The notes beneath the pieces are model-generated. The model did no database searches, was not told the DNA's origin, and saw only the letters and a list, made by a program, of their open reading frames with translations. A DNA stretch of 64,000 nucleotides, taken from the NCBI GenBank assembly GCA_017858095.1, contig JAFMCB010000001.1, forward strand, positions 1-64,000, read 5' to 3'. This stretch comes from Methylophilaceae bacterium (GTDB taxonomy: Bacteria > Pseudomonadota > Gammaproteobacteria > Burkholderiales > Methylophilaceae). Of this stretch, positions 55,701-64,000 are shown one piece after another. The first letter of the stretch is position 1. Every line of letters begins with the position of its first letter. The translations under genes were made by a program, and so were the position numbers.

Positions 55701-56752
55701 TACATCTAAAAAAAGATGAAGATTCAAATGAACAAGAAACTGAGGTTAGTAAAGAAAATACTAATGAAATAACAAATACCTTAGATGAACATCGACAATT
55801 AAGTAAAATTGAATTGAATATTGCCTCATTTAAAATTAACGAAACCGATTATGGTAAAGTTGTTCTGCAGGGGCATGAAGATATCGAAGGTTTCGTCTTT
55901 AATAAATTAAACATAACTACAAAAGATTATTCGATAGATGGAAGCGGGTATTGGAAATCTGAAGTTGAGCCGCAAAAGACAAGTATTAATTTCAAATGGA
56001 CTATTAAAGATATTGGGCTGGCACTTACCAGTCTTGGTTACCCAAATCTCATTAATAAGGGTGAAGCAACTATTGATGGTTTAGTTACCTGGGATGATCG
56101 ACCATCAAATTTTGATGCTGAAGATTTTTACGGAAATTTTGCATTGATTGCCAAAAAAGGCTCGGTACAAAAAATAGAGCCAGGGGTTGCAGGTCGGTTG
56201 GTTGGATTAATCTCTTTACAAAACCTGCCACGCCGTCTTACCCTAGATTTTAGTGATTTATTCGAAGAAGGGTTACCCTTTGACAGGATCCAGAGTAAAG
56301 AAACCATTATTAACAAAGGAATTTTATCTTCTAGTTTGTTTGAGATACAAGGACCATCAGCAGATATTAAGATGAACGGATCAGTTGATTTTACTAAAGA
56401 GACACAAGATATGCGCGTCACCATACAACCAAAAATAAGTGATACGATTACCGCTGGAGCTCTTGTGGGGGGGCCACTTGCAGCTGCTGTTGCATTTGTA
56501 GCACAAAAGATACTAGATGATCCATTTAATAAAATTACAACTGCTGAGTACCATGTAACAGGAACATGGCAAGACCCAAAAGAGAAAATTATAGATACAA
56601 AAGTGGATAATTTTCTTGAAGAGGAAATCCTGGAGCCTACAGGCGAAGTTTTAAAGGGTACGGGCGAGGTGATTGATAATTATCTAATTCAGCCCACAGA
56701 GGATGTAATCGATTTTTTATTTGAACCACGGGATACAAAAAAAACTCAATGA
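52760..56752 (+). CDS. yhdP: YhdP family protein (AsmA-like, DUF3971)
   Basis: 1330 aa, N-terminal TM, extended beta-rich body, C-terminal GSVDFTKETQDMRVTIQPKISDTITAGALVGGPLAAAVAFVAQKILDDPFNKI; upstream of tldD. Confidence 0.88.
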   Translation: MPKKITFFFKKIVLPFFILGISFALIGSVGVYFYIKTHTETVKNFIVKEMETIIGYDVEIGSIEANWNLTNPSITVHNYQILNANLEKSLGAEQIDIDFSWLSLVRLEPTLDKITLYRPNMSIVKEKDGTLTINGISFDYDEDGGGFSNWLLNQDDVIIVDASFTWVDLTRGDNKLEFHDVDINYGSSKIYAFVGRREFSLSSFIAPGTSEKISISGYFDLQEIDREDEIDSEIDIVFSNFNLPALKPWIDYPIDINSGFGDLNITTTVKNGIFYSLAGRVEIENLNILSENNKTIKINKLESFLNVLNENNILTVTANDATLGLDNGLNLDNFNFQTKTRHEELIGIILNLDSINLASLSDLAQYLPEDFNTTKQDLTGLAPSGGIENLKLEWNQGDSFFAGLNLEMLATNLTVKAYKNYPGIENFSGHLNIQDNTGQIKVNANNFVLSKLDTFRENIKFNELKGILTWNNDNFFIKNISANNSDFEAIINGRYIASTSDEDAIDIRIDIPRADISDLKEYYPKQMGKDALSWLDTSLLKGVAKDTKINMRGKLRDFPFIDEKNQPDASEGVFTITTTIVGSEIEYGDNWPNATNFNVDVNLNASRIELTSAEGEILGNQFKSFKGIIPNFTDDIPMLNIDAELNSPLDIIIKFINNSPIKNEMQGTSEGMKGFGPGSLKLSLKIPLTDVDKLTYDGIYSFQNSSLENETLDLPLLSEIRGDLFFNPVKVSIVNAKASVYDESLNISLSNINEKTVLDVDGLIHNNLIKTKLGEKWLDKIQGETKWNAQLVIDDKQSIFTLKSDLKGVSIKSLEGFNKTAEQAIPFQLIKKSPKTGKDFIDISYGNIVTAKLERDTSNTIHHGYIGINAKPELPKQGVALFANFKEINSEDFEFIFEEDPGDKPTTASRQALKEEFDPLIDSAVINIEHLIFEGNSLTQSSFNFYPTPTGYELDVLSNEAIGEITFEDTQNYYKANFSKIHLKKDEDSNEQETEVSKENTNEITNTLDEHRQLSKIELNIASFKINETDYGKVVLQGHEDIEGFVFNKLNITTKDYSIDGSGYWKSEVEPQKTSINFKWTIKDIGLALTSLGYPNLINKGEATIDGLVTWDDRPSNFDAEDFYGNFALIAKKGSVQKIEPGVAGRLVGLISLQNLPRRLTLDFSDLFEEGLPFDRIQSKETIINKGILSSSLFEIQGPSADIKMNGSVDFTKETQDMRVTIQPKISDTITAGALVGGPLAAAVAFVAQKILDDPFNKITTAEYHVTGTWQDPKEKIIDTKVDNFLEEEILEPTGEVLKGTGEVIDNYLIQPTEDVIDFLFEPRDTKKTQ

Positions 56753-58182
56753 CTGCTAACTCACTTGCAAAGCAGTTAATCCTTTTGCCTGCAAATCTTG
56801 ATGAAAAGTCAATCGATCAGCTATTTGCAAAGCTACCTACAACAAAAATTGATTATGCCGATTTGTATTTTCAGTACTCAAAAAATGAATTTTGGTCAAT
56901 CGAAGACGGCAAAGTTAACAACGGGAGTTTTTCAATTGAACAAGGGGTGGGTTTAAGGTCTATTGTTGGCGAAAAAACCGCCTTTACCTATTCTGATGAA
57001 ATCTCTCTAGCTGCACTTGAGAATGGAATTAAAACAATAAAATCCATGCATAGCCAAGGTGAATCAGCCACCTTTCCAATGCAGGCATCTTCATTAAAAA
57101 AATCACTTTACACATCTAGCAATCCTATCGATAGCCTCAATGTAGAAAAAAAAATTAACCTATTGCAAAAAATAGAATCTTTCACCAAAACACTTGATTC
57201 AAGAATTATCAAAGTCTCAGCATCACTTGCTGCAGAATACGATGTAATTTTGATTAAAAATTTTTTTGGTGAATTGATAGAAGATGAAAGGCCCCTTGTT
57301 AGGCTGTCTTTAAGTGTCATTATTGAAAATAACATGAGACGAGAGCAAGGCTCTGCTGGTGGAGGTGGCCGCTACACCCTGGACTATTTTACAGATGAGA
57401 TAATACAATCCTATGCACGTGATGCTGTGGATCAAGCATTGATTAATTTAGAGGCGAAACCTGCACCAGCAGGTTCAATGACAGTAGTTTTAGGTCCAGG
57501 CTGGCCTGGAATATTATTGCATGAGGCGATTGGACATGGATTAGAAGGAGATTTTAATCGTAAAGGAACTTCTGCTTTTAGCAATAAAATAGGTATGAAA
57601 GTGGCTGCAAAAGGGATCACTGTGGTTGATGATGGAACGCTACAAAATAGACGAGGTTCATTAAATGTTGATGACGAAGGGACGCCGACAAGTTCAACCG
57701 TACTCATTGATGATGGCATCCTCGTTGGTTACATGCAAGACAAGCATAACTCGCATTTAATGAATATGAAGCTGACTGGTAACGGAAGACGTGAATCTTA
57801 TGCGCACTTAACGATGCCCAGAATGACGAATACTTACATGTTAAATGGCAACCACCATCCCGACGAAATTATTGCCTCAGTAGAGAATGGTTTGTATGCA
57901 AATAATTTTGGTGGGGGACAGGTTGATATTACCAGCGGAAAATTTGTATTCTCCGCCTCGCAAGCATGGGTTATTAAAAATGGAAAATTAATTCATCCGG
58001 TCAAAGGTGCTTCAATTGTAGGTAATGGGCCAGATATTCTGAATGAAGTAAGTATGGTTGGTAATGACCTAAAGCTTGATACTGGAGTAGGGACTTGCGG
58101 TAAAGAGGGCCAAAGTGTTCCAGTGGGCGTAGGCCAGCCTACTTTAAAAATAGATAATATAATTGTCGGAGGAACAGGATAA
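56749..58182 (+). CDS. tldD: Metalloprotease TldD
   Basis: LLHEAIGHGLEGDFNRKGTSAFS (HExxxH); GGGQVDITSGKFVFSASQAWVI; ATGA overlap with the preceding gene. Confidence 0.97.
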   Translation: MTANSLAKQLILLPANLDEKSIDQLFAKLPTTKIDYADLYFQYSKNEFWSIEDGKVNNGSFSIEQGVGLRSIVGEKTAFTYSDEISLAALENGIKTIKSMHSQGESATFPMQASSLKKSLYTSSNPIDSLNVEKKINLLQKIESFTKTLDSRIIKVSASLAAEYDVILIKNFFGELIEDERPLVRLSLSVIIENNMRREQGSAGGGGRYTLDYFTDEIIQSYARDAVDQALINLEAKPAPAGSMTVVLGPGWPGILLHEAIGHGLEGDFNRKGTSAFSNKIGMKVAAKGITVVDDGTLQNRRGSLNVDDEGTPTSSTVLIDDGILVGYMQDKHNSHLMNMKLTGNGRRESYAHLTMPRMTNTYMLNGNHHPDEIIASVENGLYANNFGGGQVDITSGKFVFSASQAWVIKNGKLIHPVKGASIVGNGPDILNEVSMVGNDLKLDTGVGTCGKEGQSVPVGVGQPTLKIDNIIVGGTG

Positions 58183-58184
58183 AG

Positions 58185-58745
58185 CTATTTCACTCTATTT
58201 TTATATTCAAGTGTTCTTGTATCAATCTCAATTTTGTCGCCAGTATCACAAAATAAAGGAACCATAAGTTCAAATCCGGTGTTAGTTTTTGCTGGCTTCA
58301 TCACTTTGCCAGAGGTTGTATCCCCTTTCACCGCTGGTTCAGTGTAAGAAATTTCCCTTATGACAAAGTTTGGTAATTCCACGGATATAGGTTTTCCCTC
58401 ATAAAAAACCACCTCACATTGCATGCCATCCTCAAGGAAATTTAATGCATCTTCCATATTTTCTGCGTCAACTTCAAATTGATTGTATTCATCATCCATA
58501 AATACATACATCGGATCTGCAAAATAAGAATACGTCACTTCTTTTTTTTCAAGAATAACTTGGTCAAATTTATCTGATGCATTAAATACTGACTCCGATG
58601 TTGCCTCTGTTAAAAGATTTTTCATCTTCATTTTTACAACAGCTGAATTTCTTCCTGACTTGTTATATTCCGCTTTCAAGACAACCATTGGGTCTTGACC
58701 AACCATAAATACATTTCCAACGCGAAGTTCTTGAGCAGTTTTCAT
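58185..58745 (-). CDS. efp: Elongation factor P (Arg32 type)
   Basis: [44 protein letters not shown]; residue 32 is Arg. Confidence 0.97.
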   Translation of the reverse strand: MKTAQELRVGNVFMVGQDPMVVLKAEYNKSGRNSAVVKMKMKNLLTEATSESVFNASDKFDQVILEKKEVTYSYFADPMYVFMDDEYNQFEVDAENMEDALNFLEDGMQCEVVFYEGKPISVELPNFVIREISYTEPAVKGDTTSGKVMKPAKTNTGFELMVPLFCDTGDKIEIDTRTLEYKNRVK

Positions 58746-58790
58746 AAGATATATTCCAATAAAATTTTAGAAGCGATTATACAAGAAATG

Positions 58791-59825
58791 TTATTTTCGA
58801 CAAGATTCTTTGAGGTTCTCAAACACTGTTTTTTTAAGCATAATCGACGACGATTTTTTAAAGTGATATTCAGTTAAATAATCAAGAAGATTTAAATAAT
58901 TTCTTAATTGAGTTGAGGAAATACAACCTGCAGACCACTCAATATTTGCTGACCTGACAACATCAACTACACTCTTATCAGCCTCTGCATAAAAAAAATT
59001 AATAAAAGCATTAAGTTTATCTAGATGCAAATTATTTTTTTGGCTATAGGGTTGCCAAATAAATGGTTTTTTTGCAAAAATTGCACGACACAAACTATCC
59101 TCTCCACGAACAAAATTAATATCACAAGCAAGTAATAATTGGTCATATTGATTCATTGAGACCATCTTGAATGGGTTAATATTCATTGACTCGCATTCTT
59201 TTCTGCTTAATTGCGTTATGCCCTCTAAAACAAAGGCGCTATAAGATTTTTTTACTACCATAAAATTCATCATAAGTTTTTGCAAATTAGTATGTGGATA
59301 GTAAAAAAAAGAGCACATGAGTTTTTTATTTTGTTTTTTTTCACTTGTAATACGCTGCACTAATGAAAATGGCTTTGAATCATTAAAATTTTTATCGAGC
59401 AACAGTCCCCCGCTGGCTTCACTAAATCCAGGGTAAAAATATTTTTTATTACAATTTGGATTAGTTGAAAATGATGGTTTGTAATGAAAATCATCAATCC
59501 AGGATTCTGCTGATAAATACTCGTAAATATAAAGATTTGTTTTTTCTTTAATATTTGCAAGGTAGTGATCAGGAATTAAAGTATCAAAAATACTTATAAT
59601 ATTTTTCGCTGGCACAACGTCACGTTCAATCTGATTAATATCGACCCAAATAAACAAATGATCAGGCTGTAAGTTATGAAACTCATCAAAAACAGCATCT
59701 TTTTTGATAAATAATCTCGCCGGGTTACTTTTTGTTGATAAACCTTCTGCTAATCGATAGGCAATTGATATATCACCAAAATTATCAATTGCTTTTACGA
59801 ATATATCAAAATTACTCAATAACAA
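58791..59825 (-). CDS. earP: EF-P arginine rhamnosyltransferase EarP
   Basis: FDIFVKAIDNFGDISIAYRLAEGL; CDINFVRGEDSLCRAIFAKKPFIWQPYSQ; next to efp. Confidence 0.94.
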   Translation of the reverse strand: MLLSNFDIFVKAIDNFGDISIAYRLAEGLSTKSNPARLFIKKDAVFDEFHNLQPDHLFIWVDINQIERDVVPAKNIISIFDTLIPDHYLANIKEKTNLYIYEYLSAESWIDDFHYKPSFSTNPNCNKKYFYPGFSEASGGLLLDKNFNDSKPFSLVQRITSEKKQNKKLMCSFFYYPHTNLQKLMMNFMVVKKSYSAFVLEGITQLSRKECESMNINPFKMVSMNQYDQLLLACDINFVRGEDSLCRAIFAKKPFIWQPYSQKNNLHLDKLNAFINFFYAEADKSVVDVVRSANIEWSAGCISSTQLRNYLNLLDYLTEYHFKKSSSIMLKKTVFENLKESCRK

Positions 59826-60295
59826 ATCTCCAGCACACTATATAACTTGGTGCCATTAGGGGTATCAACATCAACATTATCACCAATCATTTTTCCTATA
59901 AGAGCACGCGCTAATGGGCTATGCCAACTGATGTAGCTTGGATGATGATTTATTTCTTGAGCACCTACAATTCGAATATTTATTTCCTTTTCTTCATTTT
60001 CATCAAATAATTTTACTTTGGCTCCGAAAAATATTTTAGATTGGTCCATTTTTTCATCAAAATGAATAATATTTGCATCTTCAATATTGATTAATAAAAA
60101 TTTGATTCTGGCATCAATTTGACGCAACCGCTTCTTACCATAAATATAATCGCCATTTTCACTACGATCACCATTACCTGCAGCCCAGCTGATAACCTTA
60201 ACAAGATCAGGTCGCTCTTGTTTGATTAAATTATTTAATTCCTCCTGAAGCAATTTGAAGCCCTCGGGTGTTATATAATTTTTATTGATACTCAT
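59816..60295 (-). CDS. greB: Transcription elongation factor GreB
   Basis: NYITPEGFKLLQEELNNL; GDRSENGDYIYGKKRLRQIDARIKFL; SPLARALIGKMIGDNVDV. Confidence 0.93.
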   Translation of the reverse strand: MSINKNYITPEGFKLLQEELNNLIKQERPDLVKVISWAAGNGDRSENGDYIYGKKRLRQIDARIKFLLINIEDANIIHFDEKMDQSKIFFGAKVKLFDENEEKEINIRIVGAQEINHHPSYISWHSPLARALIGKMIGDNVDVDTPNGTKLYSVLEICY

Positions 60296-60313
60296 AGTGA
60301 CTCTAGGTAATTA

Positions 60314-62947
60314 ATGATTAACCAATTCTACAACGCAATTCTATGCTCTACCTCAAATCAAGTTGATGATATTTTTCAACAACTTGAAAATAAAAGCACA
60401 AAAGATACATATCATCGACTCGAAGTCTTAACTATAGATCAGTGGGTGGCAAAGGAATACAAAAATCTAGAATTCATTAATCATGAACAAATCCCTAAAC
60501 AAATTATTAATAGCATTGACGAAAAATTCATATGGGAAAAAATAATAATAGATTCTATTAAGAAAAATATTCACAACAAATCAATTACCAACATAGATGA
60601 ATTATGTGAATTTTGTATGCGCTCCAATAAGCTGATTTCTGAATATGAAATCTCAGATAAAGATTTGAAGATGGATCAGTCCTATCGTGAAGCACGAATT
60701 TTTGCTGCTTGGCGCCAAGAATTCTATCAACATATCGAAGACAATCATTTTCTAACTCGTTATGACTTAATAAAACTATTTACAAAAATTATTGATGCAG
60801 ATAACTTCATTCGTGAGCAAAAGTTTTTGGTTGCCAATATTGATCCAGATAAAAAAAATTACCAACGCCTCATAAATGTTTTAGCAAAGAAAAATCAAAT
60901 ATATTGGATTAACGCAGAAGAAAAAAAATCTTCGCCAAAAATAAAAAGATACCAAAATATTGATTTAGAAATAAATGCTGTGTGCGACTGGGTAAGAAAT
61001 TGCCGAATTAAAGGTAAAAAAAATCTTCTTATTGTTAGCCCAGAGTTAAGCCAATATCAACAAATTTTAGAAAGTAAGATTAATAAAATCGTCCAGCCTG
61101 AAATTTACAAAGACTTATCTCAGTTTAGTAAAATTAAAACAAAGTTAAATCGCCCCCTATCCAATGAGCCGTCAATTAAATTTATGCAAAACCTTCTTTG
61201 GCTAATAATTGACGAAAAACCTCTTTCATTAACATGGCAGTCGATCCTTTATTATCCTAATTGGCTTGAAGGTACCGATCTTATAGCCAGACAAAAATTT
61301 GCTGATGTTTTAAAGAGTACAAAACAAAAAAAATTTAGTATTAAAAATATAATATTTTTACTTAATCTGCATAATGAAAAAGAAGAAAATGCACTAATAA
61401 ATTTATTAGAATTTCTATGTTTGATGGAACAAAAAAAGAATATTCTTGCAAAAAAACAGCCTATTGAAGAATTTAATTCTGTACTTATTGAGCTAAAAAG
61501 TAAATCTGGATGGTTTAAAAATAAAAAATATTTACCGTTTGAAATCAATATTTTAGAGTCTTTTGATAAGGTAATTAATTCAATTACTTCTAGCATAATT
61601 ACTGATAAAATCGAAGCAAAAGACTATTTTGCAATACTCAATTATCATTTAGATAATATTGTGCCCCAAACGCATTATCATGGGACCGAAATCACTCTAT
61701 CAGGATTTCTTGAAGACCATATTATTGATTACGATGGCGTATGGCTTCTTAATATGAATAATTGTTTTTGGCCAAAAAAAAATAACTACAATCCTTTTTT
61801 TTCCAAAAATCTCTTACAAAAGTATTGTATCTATGATGATGAATATTATGAGGAATTTACTTATCATAAAATTAATCAATTAGGTACGGGTGTTCACGAC
61901 TTCAATATATCATTTTCTAACATGAATAATGATGTTCCCATGACGCCATCATTAATAGAATTTCTGAATGTGGCTACTTTCATGCCAGAAAAAGTAAAGT
62001 ACTCCTCAATGTTGTCACACCAAGAGCTAATAAGTGATGAAATATCATTACCCTTAAGCCGTGATCAACTCATGCTAAAAAATGGTATTCGGACACTTGA
62101 AAATCAAAAAAAATGTCCTGCGTGGGCATTTTATGAAAACCGATGTGGTGCACTTAGTTTTTCCATTGATGACCCTGATGAGATGACAAAAATGGAGGAA
62201 GGCAACTTCATTCATCATTGCTTGGAGCGCTTTTGGTTAAGGTATAAAAGTCATTCTAGCCTGCTTAAGCTAAATGATCATGAGCTCATGCATATTTTAG
62301 CGAGATATGTTGATGATGAACTGAATAAGCTTAGAGATACAAAAACGAATTTAAGTAATGATCTTTTTGATTGTGAAAAAGATTATCTCCTAAAAGTACT
62401 CTTTCATTGGTTGAATTATGAAAAAGAAAGGAGCCCCTTTGACGTTCTGGGTGTTGAGGAAAGGTATGACATAGAGATTGAGTCATTAAAATTTAAAATT
62501 CGCATTGACCGCATTGACCAATTATCAAAAAATCAAAATATCATTTTAGATTATAAAACTGGTGCAAATATTCCAACACGTAAAAGTTTTTTTGCTGTTG
62601 ATATAGTGGATCTGCAATTACCAATTTATGCTATTTACGCGCCGATAAAAAATATTTCTGGCATTGGTATTGCAAGTATCAATCGTAATGGCAATAAATT
62701 ATTAGGCGTCACATCGGATGAAAAAATCACTATAACAAAAACATTTAACGGCAAAATTGATTCCGATTCAATTAAAAATTGGCATGACTTAAAGTTGCAA
62801 TGGGAAGAAATAATTAAAACTACCGCTGACTCCTATTTAAAAGGCGAATGTGCTGTTCAATTTAACGAAAAAACTGATTTTACTTATTGTCAAATTCTCC
62901 CACTATTAAGGCTTCCGGAAAAAAAATATCAATTTGAAAAACTATGA
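60314..62947 (+). CDS. PD-(D/E)XK nuclease superfamily DNA repair protein (AddB-like)
   Basis: C-terminal nuclease motif FKIRIDRIDQLSKNQNIILDYKTG; immediately upstream of a UvrD/AddA-like helicase. Confidence 0.8.
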   Translation: MINQFYNAILCSTSNQVDDIFQQLENKSTKDTYHRLEVLTIDQWVAKEYKNLEFINHEQIPKQIINSIDEKFIWEKIIIDSIKKNIHNKSITNIDELCEFCMRSNKLISEYEISDKDLKMDQSYREARIFAAWRQEFYQHIEDNHFLTRYDLIKLFTKIIDADNFIREQKFLVANIDPDKKNYQRLINVLAKKNQIYWINAEEKKSSPKIKRYQNIDLEINAVCDWVRNCRIKGKKNLLIVSPELSQYQQILESKINKIVQPEIYKDLSQFSKIKTKLNRPLSNEPSIKFMQNLLWLIIDEKPLSLTWQSILYYPNWLEGTDLIARQKFADVLKSTKQKKFSIKNIIFLLNLHNEKEENALINLLEFLCLMEQKKNILAKKQPIEEFNSVLIELKSKSGWFKNKKYLPFEINILESFDKVINSITSSIITDKIEAKDYFAILNYHLDNIVPQTHYHGTEITLSGFLEDHIIDYDGVWLLNMNNCFWPKKNNYNPFFSKNLLQKYCIYDDEYYEEFTYHKINQLGTGVHDFNISFSNMNNDVPMTPSLIEFLNVATFMPEKVKYSSMLSHQELISDEISLPLSRDQLMLKNGIRTLENQKKCPAWAFYENRCGALSFSIDDPDEMTKMEEGNFIHHCLERFWLRYKSHSSLLKLNDHELMHILARYVDDELNKLRDTKTNLSNDLFDCEKDYLLKVLFHWLNYEKERSPFDVLGVEERYDIEIESLKFKIRIDRIDQLSKNQNIILDYKTGANIPTRKSFFAVDIVDLQLPIYAIYAPIKNISGIGIASINRNGNKLLGVTSDEKITITKTFNGKIDSDSIKNWHDLKLQWEEIIKTTADSYLKGECAVQFNEKTDFTYCQILPLLRLPEKKYQFEKL

Positions 62948-64000
62948 TTAAAAAGAATCCAATTGATTATTTGGTAAGAAAAAAAGCAATAGGTCCAGGT
63001 TCATTTATTGTGAATGCTCCCGCGGGGTCTGGCAAAACAAGCATACTTATTCAACGATTTTTAAACCTATTATTAAAAGTAGATAAACCAACAGCAATCA
63101 TTGCTATCACATTCACAAATAAGGCTGCAATGGAGATGAAGCAGCGCATTGAAACAGCACTTAGTAGCGAAATTAAAGGCTCAGATAATGATGTGCTTAT
63201 AAAAAAAATTAAACATAAAGCGCAAGAATTAGGTTGGCATCCACGATTCTATGAGGAATTAAGGATTCTAACAATTGATAAATTAGCTCATCAAATCATC
63301 AATCAAACCTCCATCTTTGAAAATCATGGAAGAAACCTTACTACGGAGGAAAATCCAGAAGATTTATATGCTGACTCCGTTAAAGAAATAATTAATGAGT
63401 GTAAATACATAAAAACGATATTTACTTACCTAAACAATGATTATGCAAAAATCATTCAACAACTCGTCAATGCATTGAAGAAAAGAGGTCAGTGGTTACC
63501 AAAAATAATAGAGTATAAGAACAAAGAAATGAATCAACTTAAGAAAGAATATGAGAATTATGCTGAAAAAGAAATTAAAAATATTTTTGAACAAATAAAT
63601 GCTAGTTTTACTCGCGATGAAAAAAAAGAGATTAGATCTATCATTGAAGCTACCCAGGGGATTAATTTAAGCCAAAATGAATATCAATACTGGCATGATT
63701 TTGCCAAATTAATTTTCACGAATAATTATGAAATAAGAAAGCAGTTTGATAAAAGACAAGGGGTGAGTAACGACCAAAAAGGGGAGGATATTAAATTAAA
63801 AATAATAAATTTTATTAAAAATAATTACAATAAAATCAATATTTTAAAAAAGTTATCTACAGTGAATTATCTAAAAAAATATGATGATTTTTTACCTATT
63901 ATTCCAGACCTTATACTTATTCTTGCATTAATTTATCAACGGTTGAATGAAAAATTTACCGTTCAAAAAAAACTTGATTTTGAACAAGTCATGATTAATG
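62944..64000 (+). CDS. UvrD/AddA-like helicase (partial, C-terminus beyond window end)
   Basis: MIKKNPIDYLVRKKAIGPGSFIVNAPAGSGKTSILIQRFLNLLL...AIIAITFTNKAAMEMKQRI; ATGA overlap with upstream ORF. Confidence 0.9.
   Translation, partial: MIKKNPIDYLVRKKAIGPGSFIVNAPAGSGKTSILIQRFLNLLLKVDKPTAIIAITFTNKAAMEMKQRIETALSSEIKGSDNDVLIKKIKHKAQELGWHPRFYEELRILTIDKLAHQIINQTSIFENHGRNLTTEENPEDLYADSVKEIINECKYIKTIFTYLNNDYAKIIQQLVNALKKRGQWLPKIIEYKNKEMNQLKKEYENYAEKEIKNIFEQINASFTRDEKKEIRSIIEATQGINLSQNEYQYWHDFAKLIFTNNYEIRKQFDKRQGVSNDQKGEDIKLKIINFIKNNYNKINILKKLSTVNYLKKYDDFLPIIPDLILILALIYQRLNEKFTVQKKLDFEQVMIN

Noticed and set aside
1-64000. CRISPR arrays, tRNA/rRNA genes, transposons, prophage or defence islands
   Set aside because: No regularly spaced direct repeats, no tRNA-like T-loop/acceptor structures seen in the short gaps, and no transposase, integrase or phage proteins among the ORFs.

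Overview
The window is a compact, AT-rich chromosomal segment. Gene content (pqqBCDE, formate-THF ligase, small gaps, typical betaproteobacterial gene order leuCDB-asd-fimV-truA-trpFBA-accD-folC-cvpA-purF-metZ) suggests a streamlined methylotrophic betaproteobacterium, possibly Methylophilales/OM43-like; this taxonomic call is inference. About 50 intact genes are recognisable. They include an assimilatory sulfate-reduction cluster (cysB, tauE-like, cysI, DUF934, cysH, cysD, cysN, fdxA), PQQ synthesis, an aroF-hisC-pheA-serC-gyrA block, trp/leu/arg biosynthesis, an acs gene beside a two-component system, efp-earP, and an AddB/AddA-like nuclease/helicase pair cut by the window end. I found no rRNA, tRNA, CRISPR, phage or transposon. 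The best non-coding signals are: (1) a SAM-II-like riboswitch upstream of metZ with an intrinsic terminator and a complementary antiterminator segment; (2) an unannotated 32-aa single-TM sORF with a good RBS directly upstream of a PuuD-like membrane protein gene; (3) a 33-bp near-perfect palindrome upstream of acs, made of two TATAAGnCTTATA sites 20 bp apart; (4) a 9-bp inverted repeat covering the RBS region of the first gene of the sulfur operon; (5) pqqBCDE with no adjacent pqqA. No clearly novel multi-gene defence or biosynthetic system is visible.
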